DNA from: an uncultured Clostridium sp.
Lineage (GTDB): Bacteria > Bacillota > Clostridia > Clostridiales > Clostridiaceae
NCBI RefSeq assembly: GCF_937920395.1
Contig: NZ_CALEVF010000076.1
Coordinates: 1 to 19,065, forward strand
Direction: 5' to 3'
Length of the DNA stretch: 19,065 bases
Shown: positions 1 through 5,963 of the stretch, piece by piece
Layout of the letters: each line of letters begins with the position of its first letter
How positions within the stretch are numbered: position 1 is the first letter of the stretch
The notes under the pieces: model-generated
The model's database searches: none
The model's input: the letters and a program-made list of their open reading frames with translations, nothing else
Told to the model about the DNA's origin: nothing
Program-made: the position numbers and the translations under genes

Positions 1-120
1 GAACTTAAATCTACAATAAGTTATATTCTGTAAATGATAATATGAGGAGCCGGATACCTTAATTGGGCACGTCCGGTTCTGAGAGGGGCTTGGTGGAGTA
101 ATTCACTGAGTCTACTCGAC
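1..120 (+). mobile_element. Group II intron, 3' end (domains V-VI; 5' part outside window)
   Basis: Positions 47-79 fold as domain V. The lower arm GAGCCGGA pairs with TCCGGTTC, leaving the usual 2-nt CG bulge and an AGC triad near the base. The upper helix is weak and its loop (TTAATT) is not GNRA. Positions about 89-110 form the domain VI stem (CTTGGTG with CACTGAG). It is followed by TCTACTCGAC, the usual 3' end with a candidate branch-point A at 114, seven bases from the splice site. The intron therefore ends at 120. Any intron-encoded reverse transcriptase would lie upstream of the window, so I cannot say whether the element is complete or mobile. Confidence 0.8.
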
Positions 121-122
121 GG

Positions 123-803
123 GGATTTTATGAGCGATACGAATTTGCTATTGAAAAAATATCTTCAGAATTTGCTCCTTCAGAATTTATGTTGGTTGCT
201 AAATTATTACCTAAGGAAATAGATGTAATAAAGAATAATAAGAAGTTACTAGAAAGTGATTTAGATTTTGATCTAAAAATAGATCCCAATATACCAAAAG
301 AATTTATTGTATGGGCTAATGGTAAAAAAATTCAAAATATAAACAAACTTATAATTGAATCCGGTATATTTAGTCCATATGAAATATCCAGACAAGTTCA
401 TTTGAATTTTATGCTGAACATTCTAGGAATTATTTTAACAGGATTTTTCAATAGAAATATAGATAAAAGTATATTAGAACAATATGCTAATAAATTTGAG
501 TTAAAAGATGAAATCGTAGATAAATTAGAAACTATAGCTTCAAAAATATTAAAATTAAGATTGAGAAAAGATTCTTATTGGTTAAATAAAGCTAATCTTT
601 TCTCACTTATGATAGCATTTTATAATAATTATGATAGTATTATTTTAATAAATGAAAAAGAAATTAAAAAAGCGTTAGTAACTTTTGAGTTAAATGTTCC
701 ACAAGAATATTCTTTGGCAGCTAAAGAAGGTGTAAATAATAAAAAAGAAAGGTTAATTAGAAATAAATATATAGAAAAATTAATTAATGAAATTAAATAT
801 TAA
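123..803 (+). CDS. 3' exon of an intron-interrupted gene, probable DUF262 (GmrSD-type) C-terminal region
   Basis: The frame is open from the intron boundary, well upstream of the first ATG (189), and encodes about 226 residues beginning GFYERYEFAIEKI. The frame therefore continues from a 5' exon outside the window, and the codon at 120-122 is split by the intron. The last 110 residues resemble the tail of DUF262 proteins: a hydrophobic helical stretch (LNFMLNILGIIL), then a WLNKANLFSLMIAF segment like the family's NKALF..L segment, then a closing NNKKERLIRNKYIEKLI helix. DUF262 is the nucleotide-hydrolysing ParB-like fold of GmrS in modification-dependent restriction, which fits the neighbours. 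The family call comes from recalled pattern, not a search. It could equally be the C-terminus of an unrecognised defence protein. Function depends on intron splicing, because no ribosome binding site supports translation from 189. Confidence 0.5.
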   Translation, partial: GFYERYEFAIEKISSEFAPSEFMLVAKLLPKEIDVIKNNKKLLESDLDFDLKIDPNIPKEFIVWANGKKIQNINKLIIESGIFSPYEISRQVHLNFMLNILGIILTGFFNRNIDKSILEQYANKFELKDEIVDKLETIASKILKLRLRKDSYWLNKANLFSLMIAFYNNYDSIILINEKEIKKALVTFELNVPQEYSLAAKEGVNNKKERLIRNKYIEKLINEIKY

Positions 804-814
804 TATATATTAAA

Positions 815-849
815 AGGTTATCTACTTCATGGTGATAGCCTATTTTATT
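815..849 (+). terminator. Rho-independent terminator after the interrupted gene
   Basis: AGGTTATC (815-822) pairs with GATAGCCT (834-841), including one G-T pair, around an 11-nt loop. The stem is preceded by A residues and followed by ATTTTATT. It lies 12 bases past the stop codon at 801-803. The U-tract is interrupted, so strength is uncertain. Confidence 0.6.
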
Positions 850-881
850 GTATTAAAGTAAACAATAAGTGCAGAAAGTAA

Positions 882-1130
882 GTGCCAATTAGTGCAAAGG
901 ATAAAAACAATCATGATAATATAAGTGAATTAATGCCATTTATTTCAAAAATATTAGCTAAGAATAATGTAGATAAATAGAATAAGTCGTCAATAATAGA
1001 GTCTACAAATATATCTGGGAAAGAGAGTGGATTATCTGATTTATTTGAGATAGAAAGTTATTTAAGAGGAAATGTAGCTTATTTTGAGTCTAACATTAGT
1101 TTTAACAATAAATTGTATTGTTATTATTTT
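882..1130 (+). pseudogene. Possible decayed gene remnant in the 804-1133 spacer
   Basis: One frame from 882 reads like protein (VPISAKDKNNHDNISELMPF and on) to an in-frame TAG at 978-980. It then continues protein-like (ESGLSDLFEIESYLRGNVAY) until a TAA near 1132. There is no usable start or ribosome binding site. I do not recognise the product. AT-rich DNA can look coding by chance, so this is only a suspected remnant. Apart from the terminator at its left end, I see nothing else in this spacer. Confidence 0.25.
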
Positions 1131-1133
1131 TAA

Positions 1134-1173
1134 TATACATCATGATTTAAAAGTGTTAATATTATGATGTATA
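1134..1173. promoter_or_regulatory. Palindromic operator candidate upstream of the RHH regulator
   Basis: TATACATCATGAT (1134-1146) and ATTATGATGTATA (1161-1173) are inverted copies with one mismatch across 13 bases, separated by 14 bases. The right arm touches a TATAAT box. The pair sits 38 bases before the start of a ribbon-helix-helix gene. RHH proteins commonly bind palindromic half-sites and repress their own operon, so this is the natural candidate site. Binding is inferred. Confidence 0.55.
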
Positions 1174-1177
1174 TAAT
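1172..1177 (+). promoter_or_regulatory. -10 box for the RHH-methyltransferase operon
   Basis: A perfect TATAAT lies 34 bases before the ATG at 1212. No good -35 box is present; TTTAAA at 1146-1151 is 20 bases away. The promoter may be weak. It overlaps the right arm of the palindrome, so a bound repressor would block it. Confidence 0.4.
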
Positions 1178-1211
1178 TAAAATAATAAAACATAATTGGA
1201 GTGACATAGTT

Positions 1212-1397
1212 ATGGCAAAAGTGGGGCGACCAGCTGGTGAAGTAAAAACAGCTAAAATAGAAGTTAAGCTTGAACCTAAAATGAAATCTGAATTTCAACG
1301 ACTTGTTAAGGAAAAGGGTTCTAATTCATCGGTTACAATATGTGAATTGATATCCGAATATATTAAAAGAGAAGGCGGGGATAGCTTTGGAAAATAG
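1212..1397 (+). CDS. Small ribbon-helix-helix (CopG/Arc-like) DNA-binding protein, probable operon regulator
   Basis: A 61-residue protein with the arrangement of a ribbon-helix-helix regulator. It has a basic N-terminus (MAKVGRPAGE), a short beta strand alternating hydrophobic and polar residues (TAKIEVKLEP), then two helices separated by a turn with Ser/Asn (KGSNSSV). The start is set at 1212 because GGAG at 1198-1201 is 10 bases upstream. An in-frame ATG at 1164 would lie inside the palindrome and has no ribosome binding site. Its 3' end overlaps the first methyltransferase by 11 bases, so the two are translationally linked. By position it could act like the controller (C) proteins of restriction-modification systems, though those are usually HTH proteins. 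Alternative: the antitoxin-like half of a lost pair, but no toxin gene is present. Confidence 0.65.
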   Translation: MAKVGRPAGEVKTAKIEVKLEPKMKSEFQRLVKEKGSNSSVTICELISEYIKREGGDSFGK

Positions 1398-2295
1398 AGT
1401 ATGCTCGTTATGTAGCGGATGTGGCGGATTGGATTTGGGATTTATACAAGCAGGGTTTAATGTTATATGGGCAAATGATATGGATAAATATGCTGTAGAA
1501 ACATATAAAGCAAATATTGGTGATTATATTGTTCAAGATGATATTAATAATGTTGAAATAGACAAAATACCAAAGCATGACATTTTAATCGCTGGATTTC
1601 CCTGTCAGCCATTCAGTATTATGGGAAAAGAGAGAGGTTTTGAAGATCATAGAGGTTCATTATTTTTTAGAATTTGTGAAATAATAGATTTTCATACACC
1701 TAAAATTGTTGTACTTGAAAATGTTGGAAGACTTCTGACGCATAAAAAAGGTGAAACCTATAAGATTATTAAAAATGAATTATCTAAAAGGGGATATAAT
1801 GTTTTTACGAGTAAATTAAACAGCAGTGGATTTGGTGTTCCCCAGACTCGAAATAGGCTGTTTATTGTATGTTTTAAAAATAAAGATATTGAATTTAAAT
1901 TTCCTGAGGAAATTCCAACTAATATAAAATTAAAAGATGTTCTTCAAAAAAATGTAGATAGAAAGTATTATTTGAGTGAAAAAATTAAGATCACAATACT
2001 ATCTCATGGGAGCGGTGGATATGTTTCTAAACCCGAAGTTGACTTAGAAATAGCAAGACCATTATGTGCAACTATGGGAAAAATGCATCGTGCTGGTCAA
2101 GATAATTATGTGACTACAGAACTAGGACTACGTAGATTAACACCTAGAGAATGTGCTAGATTACAAGGCTTTGATGAAGACTATAATATAGTTTCTTCAG
2201 ATTTCCAAGCATACAAGCAATTTGGAAATGCAGTAACTGTTAATGTGGCACGTGCAGTTGCAGAAAAAATAAAGCTGTGTATTAGAGATGAATAA
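1387..2295 (+). CDS. DNA (cytosine-5) methyltransferase 1
   Basis: A 302-residue C5-cytosine DNA methyltransferase that transfers methyl from S-adenosylmethionine to C5 of cytosine in a specific site. All key motifs are visible in order: motif I CSGCGGLDLGF (residues 9-19, SAM binding), motif IV GFPCQPFS with catalytic Cys73, motif VI ENV (111-113), motif VIII QTRNR (153-157), a target-recognition stretch of about 90 residues, motif IX LRRLTPRECARLQGF (248-262) and motif X FGNAV (279-283). Motif I has SGCGG where most relatives have AGxGG. Translation starts at TTG 1387, with a purine-rich AGGCGGGG site just upstream inside the RHH gene. The start codon and overlap suggest tightly metered expression. 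It overlaps the second methyltransferase by 8 bases. The paired enzymes could methylate the two strands of an asymmetric site or two different sites; the target cannot be read from sequence. Confidence 0.95.
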   Translation: MENRVCSLCSGCGGLDLGFIQAGFNVIWANDMDKYAVETYKANIGDYIVQDDINNVEIDKIPKHDILIAGFPCQPFSIMGKERGFEDHRGSLFFRICEIIDFHTPKIVVLENVGRLLTHKKGETYKIIKNELSKRGYNVFTSKLNSSGFGVPQTRNRLFIVCFKNKDIEFKFPEEIPTNIKLKDVLQKNVDRKYYLSEKIKITILSHGSGGYVSKPEVDLEIARPLCATMGKMHRAGQDNYVTTELGLRRLTPRECARLQGFDEDYNIVSSDFQAYKQFGNAVTVNVARAVAEKIKLCIRDE

Positions 2296-3697
2296 ATATC
2301 AGTATGAAATTGAAAAAATATTAAAGTTACAGTATGCGGAGCAAAGTTATAACATTGATAAGTTACTAGGAGTAGAGAGTATAAATAAATTTGCAGTACG
2401 AATAGGATATGAATATCAATTGCCACCAGAGGATACTATTGCGGAAAAGGTTATACTATTTCATTTGACGAGTGTTTGTTTACAAGAACCAAAGTGTAGT
2501 GTTTGTATAATTAATATTTTTTGCAAATATTATAGAAAAAATGCCGTGAAAAAAATTAAAAATAATGATTTAACTATGATTGATTTATTTTGTGGAGCTG
2601 GTGGGTTTTCACTTGGATTTTCACAAAATGAATTTAAAACTGTTTTTGCGGTGGACAATCAAGAATGTTGCATTGAAACATATAAAATTAATCATCCTAG
2701 TGTTAATGAGTCTAGAATACTCTGCAGAGATATTGAACACGTTAGTGAAGAACTTGATTTAGCAATGGAAGGTTTTGATGTTGATGTTGTAATAGGAGGT
2801 CCACCATGCCAAGGATTTAGTATGGCTAATAGACAAAAATTAATTAATGATCCGAGAAATAAACTTTATAAGTATTTTGTTGACACTATAGAAAAGGTAA
2901 AACCAAAATTTTTTGTAATGGAAAATGTTGAGGGAATGTTAAAAATCAAAGATGAAATTATTGAAGATTTTGCGTCACTTGAAACAGCATATACAGTCGT
3001 TCCTATGCGCATTAATGCTATAAATTTCGGAGTACCACAAAATAGAAAAAGAGTATTTTTTATTGGAACAAGAACGTGTGCAAATGTTAATGATATTATT
3101 GAACAAATTATTAAAGTAGCTGGAGATAGATCAAAAACTACACTTAATGATGCACTTTATAGTATGAAAGTGCTAAGTGCAAGTACTGAGAAAAATGCAA
3201 CAAATAAAGACTCAAAAACTGCCGGAAGCAGAGTAGATATAAAATTGAATGATACAACTAATGACTATATTAATTTAATAAATATGGGAAAGAACTCAAA
3301 GTTTGTTTTTAATCACAAGGCAAGATATAACAATCCTAGAGACATAGAGATATTCACAAAATTGAATCCAGGAGATAGATCAGATGATCCCAAAATAGCT
3401 GATATAATGCCGTATGCAAATAGAAATGATATTTTTAAAGATAAGTATTATAGGTTACGAGGTAATAAACCATGTAAAACAATAACTGCTCACATGAAGT
3501 ATGATTGTAATATGTATATTCACCCTCGCGAGGCAAGGGGATTAACTGTACGTGAGGCAGCGAGGATTCAGTCATATCCAGATAATTATTATTTCAGTGG
3601 CCCATTTACAAAAACCTATATGCAGGTTGGTAATAGCGTTCCACCTCTTGTATCTAGAACTATAGCATATGTAATTAGAAACTTTCTTGAATTATAA
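2288..3697 (+). CDS. DNA (cytosine-5) methyltransferase 2 with N-terminal FeS-loop-like cysteine cluster
   Basis: A 469-residue C5-cytosine methyltransferase. The catalytic part starts near residue 96: motif I DLFCGAGGFSLGF (99-111), motif IV GGPPCQGFS with catalytic Cys174, motif VI MENVEG (211-216), motif VIII QNRKR (251-255), a recognition region of about 260-390 with a low-complexity Asn/Ser/Lys insert near 295-325, motif IX TVREAARIQSYP (420-431) and motif X QVGNSVPP (446-453). The first 95 residues are extra. Within them Cys64, 70, 73 and 79 form C-x5-C-x2-C-x5-C followed by KYYRK. This is one residue shorter in the first gap than the endonuclease III/MutY [4Fe-4S] loop (C-x6-C-x2-C-x5-C) and has a similar hydrophobic helix before it. 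The rest of a HhH-GPD glycosylase is absent, so this would be a structural or DNA-contact module, not a glycosylase. Zinc binding is possible too. It is translationally coupled to methyltransferase 1. Confidence 0.95.
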   Translation: MNKYQYEIEKILKLQYAEQSYNIDKLLGVESINKFAVRIGYEYQLPPEDTIAEKVILFHLTSVCLQEPKCSVCIINIFCKYYRKNAVKKIKNNDLTMIDLFCGAGGFSLGFSQNEFKTVFAVDNQECCIETYKINHPSVNESRILCRDIEHVSEELDLAMEGFDVDVVIGGPPCQGFSMANRQKLINDPRNKLYKYFVDTIEKVKPKFFVMENVEGMLKIKDEIIEDFASLETAYTVVPMRINAINFGVPQNRKRVFFIGTRTCANVNDIIEQIIKVAGDRSKTTLNDALYSMKVLSASTEKNATNKDSKTAGSRVDIKLNDTTNDYINLINMGKNSKFVFNHKARYNNPRDIEIFTKLNPGDRSDDPKIADIMPYANRNDIFKDKYYRLRGNKPCKTITAHMKYDCNMYIHPREARGLTVREAARIQSYPDNYYFSGPFTKTYMQVGNSVPPLVSRTIAYVIRNFLEL

Positions 3698-3889
3698 TGT
3701 ATCTAGAAAATTCTTATAATATGTGAGACTATGAAGCCTAATAGTTGTAATAAATATTAGTCTACTTGAACTGTGGATATAAGGTGGACATTGGTATAAA
3801 TAAACAAATAAATATAAATAATTACTATATAATATATAAAATTAAAAATTTAGTAAACAATTTATACAACTAGTAATATTATTAATTTT

Positions 3890-3935
3890 AAACGCTCTAA
3901 ATTCTTTAAAAGAGATTAGAGCGTTTAGTTTTATT
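3890..3935 (+). terminator. Strong terminator ending the methyltransferase operon
   Basis: AAACGCTCTAA (3890-3900) and TTAGAGCGTTT (3916-3926) form a perfect 11-bp stem around a 15-nt loop, followed by AGTTTTATT. It lies about 190 bases after the methyltransferase stop and separates that operon from the ATPase operon. The symmetric A/T flanks could make it work in both directions. Between 3698 and 3889 I see only AT-rich DNA. Confidence 0.75.
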
Positions 3936-4116
3936 GTAATTTAATAGTATAGAAACTTTTTTATTTTGAAGGATATTGAGCTTATTTGTAGAATAGTGGT
4001 AATATAGTAAATAATATTATATTTTGTAAGTTATATATATGATAGTTAATTGTAGAGTATATAATAAATTCAAAAAATAATGTAATTAGTTATTTTGTAT
4101 TAGCGATTATTGATCT

Positions 4117-4173
4117 AATTTCAATTAAGTACACACATCATTATAAATAGGATGTTGTGTACTAATTGAAATT
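4117..4173. repeat. Long imperfect inverted repeat between the two operons
   Basis: The left arm (4117-4139) begins AATTTCAATTA then A then GTACACA. The right arm (4151-4173) is its complement apart from two single-base bulges, and an 11-base loop separates them. No T-run follows, so it is not a clear terminator. It contains ACATCAT (4135-4141) and the near-inverse AGGATGT (4149-4155). These match the half-sites of the palindrome at 1134-1173. It may be an operator for the same regulator, or a structured remnant of a mobile element. Confidence 0.5.
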
Positions 4174-4196
4174 GCTCCAATTGCACTAGAAAAATA

Positions 4197-4413
4197 TATA
4201 ATGAGGGGATAACATATATGCTTTATATTAGGGGGTATTATAGTAACTTTTAATATTAATTTGAGATATATTGAAAACTCAGGTATTACTAAAAGCTAGG
4301 TGGCTAAATATAAATATATCATGTAAAAACAATAGATGATGAAGATATTTTACTTTTTAATTCAATTGAAAAAAGGTGGTCCACGATTATTTATTATAAT
4401 ATACGTTTATTGT
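4197..4413 (+). pseudogene. Gene remnants, possibly a decayed helix-turn-helix protein
   Basis: A TATAAT (4197-4202) overlaps GAGGGGAT (4203-4210) and an ATG at 4218, an apparent promoter and ribosome binding site, but the frame stops after 11 codons. A shifted frame then reads NLRYIENSGITKS, a TAG (4297-4299) and VAKYKYI, which resembles a helix-turn-helix. From 4323 a third frame reads VKTIDDEDILLFNSIEKRWS and ends near 4413. Read together, these look like one small regulator gene broken by frameshifts and a stop. Chance resemblance in AT-rich DNA cannot be excluded. Confidence 0.3.
4366..4393 (+). promoter_or_regulatory. Weak promoter candidate for the ATPase-Z1-nuclease-AIPR operon
   Basis: TTGAAA (4366-4371), a 16-base spacer and TATTTA (4388-4393) lie about 70 bases before the ATPase start at 4464. 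A better TATAAT at 4395-4400 lacks a matched -35. The true promoter could also be the TATAAT at 4197. Confidence 0.3.
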
Positions 4414-4463
4414 GAGAACTTAACGTTAATCCATGAATATTATTTAGAGAGAAGGTTTGGACT

Positions 4464-5963
4464 ATGGCAACTTACAAAAAGAATCCACCTGAAGCAAGTA
4501 TTTTAATGGAATCAATGAGAGCAATGGGGTATACATTTGAAGCTGCTATTGCAGATGTTTTGGATAATAGCTTGAGTGCTCAGTCACGAAATATACAACT
4601 TGTTTTTCCTACTGAGCCGCAGGATTGTTATATAGCAATTTGTGATGATGGTCAAGGGATGTCAAATTCACAATTGTATGATGCGATGAAGTACGGATGC
4701 AATGTAAATGAAGGGAATAGGACCGAATATGATCTTGGGCGATTCGGTTTAGGTCTAAAAGCAGCTTCGTTATCTCAATGCAAGAACTTGACTGTCGCAA
4801 GTAAATGCAAAGGTAGTCTTTCTGCATATGTTTGGGACATAGATTTTGTAAAACTTAAAAAGGACTGGATCATTAAAGAATTAAATTCAGAAGAAATTCG
4901 TAATATAAGAGAAATTAATCGTCTAGACGAATTGGAAAGTGGCACTGTGGTTCTTTGGCAAAATTTTGATGTTATAGAAAAATCCACAGGGAATGTCTTT
5001 ACTACATTGGACAGGTACAAAGATAGAACAGCTGAGTATTTAGCACTAATTTTTCATAGATTCATAAACTCAGATAAGGAAAAACGAGTAACAATTAAAA
5101 TCAATAATTTTACAATTGAAGGATTAGATCCATTTTTGGAAAAACACAAAAAAACTAACCATAGAAAGGAAATACAAATTCCAATTGAAGACTCGAATGG
5201 GGTAGAAAGATATATAACTGTAAGTCCATATGTTCTTCCATTTCAGAAGGATATGGCTAAAGATGATTTTAAAAGAATTGGTGGAGTAGAAAACTATAGA
5301 ACAAAGCAAGGGTATTATATATATAGAAATGAAAGACTGATAGTATGGGGCACATGGTTTGGATTGCCAAGAAATGAACTAACAAAGAATGCTCGTATAA
5401 AAGTTGATATTCCTAACACTTTAGATGATATATGGGGAATAGACATAAAAAAACAGAATGCTACTATTCCCAGAAAAGTTAGGGCTCAACTTAAGAGAGC
5501 TGTTGATGAAGCTATGGATATTGCTATTAAGTCGCAGGTTTATCGTGGAAGGATACAGAATGTAAATGATCACTTGGATTATGTTTGGGATAGAATAGAA
5601 GCGAGAAACGGAAAATATATTTGTAAAATAAACAGAAAATCGAGAATTTTTGACTTCTTAAAAAATAAAGATATTGATGATAATGTATTAAGCAGATTTG
5701 AAATGATTCTTGAAGAATTAGAAAATACCTTGCCATATCAACAAATTTATATAGATATGTCTGGTAACAAGATATCCGATGAGATTGGGACTGATCGTTT
5801 AAAAGATGTATATAATAAAGCACGATTTTTAATTGAAATGAATGATAAAATGGGAATTATGGATTATGATAGCTTTATTGAAAAAATATTTATTTCAGAA
5901 CCGTTTTGTAAATACATTCAATTAAAAGAAAAACTTCAGGGGGAGTATAAGAATGGAAATTAA
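4464..5963 (+). CDS. GHKL ATPase, MORC/MutL-like (HATPase_c_3), of a Mza-type defence operon
   Basis: A 499-residue protein with an N-terminal GHKL ATPase domain. The N box is IADVLDNSLSA (residues 29-39), with Asn35 for Mg and Asp31 in place of MutL's catalytic Glu; as I recall, the Asp form is usual in this prokaryotic subfamily. The G1 box is DDGQGM (61-66) and the G2 box is LGRFGLGLK (91-99). The following part (about 220-340) should be the S5-type transducer domain, with a basic KNARIKVDIPNTL stretch near 308-320. The C-terminal third is helical and unrecognised. Such ATPases close as dimers around DNA on ATP binding. The start at 4464 has AGAAGG 8 bases upstream. It overlaps the Z1 gene by 11 bases, so the products are probably made in step. 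The family call is firm. The role as an effector clamp in restriction is inferred from context. Confidence 0.88.
   Translation: MATYKKNPPEASILMESMRAMGYTFEAAIADVLDNSLSAQSRNIQLVFPTEPQDCYIAICDDGQGMSNSQLYDAMKYGCNVNEGNRTEYDLGRFGLGLKAASLSQCKNLTVASKCKGSLSAYVWDIDFVKLKKDWIIKELNSEEIRNIREINRLDELESGTVVLWQNFDVIEKSTGNVFTTLDRYKDRTAEYLALIFHRFINSDKEKRVTIKINNFTIEGLDPFLEKHKKTNHRKEIQIPIEDSNGVERYITVSPYVLPFQKDMAKDDFKRIGGVENYRTKQGYYIYRNERLIVWGTWFGLPRNELTKNARIKVDIPNTLDDIWGIDIKKQNATIPRKVRAQLKRAVDEAMDIAIKSQVYRGRIQNVNDHLDYVWDRIEARNGKYICKINRKSRIFDFLKNKDIDDNVLSRFEMILEELENTLPYQQIYIDMSGNKISDEIGTDRLKDVYNKARFLIEMNDKMGIMDYDSFIEKIFISEPFCKYIQLKEKLQGEYKNGN

Noticed and set aside
4372..4386. AAAGGTGGTCCACGA resembles the T-box consensus (AGGGTGGTACCACG).
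   Set aside because: No specifier stem, no antiterminator/terminator pair and no amino-acid-related gene downstream. The same bases also read as part of a protein-like remnant.
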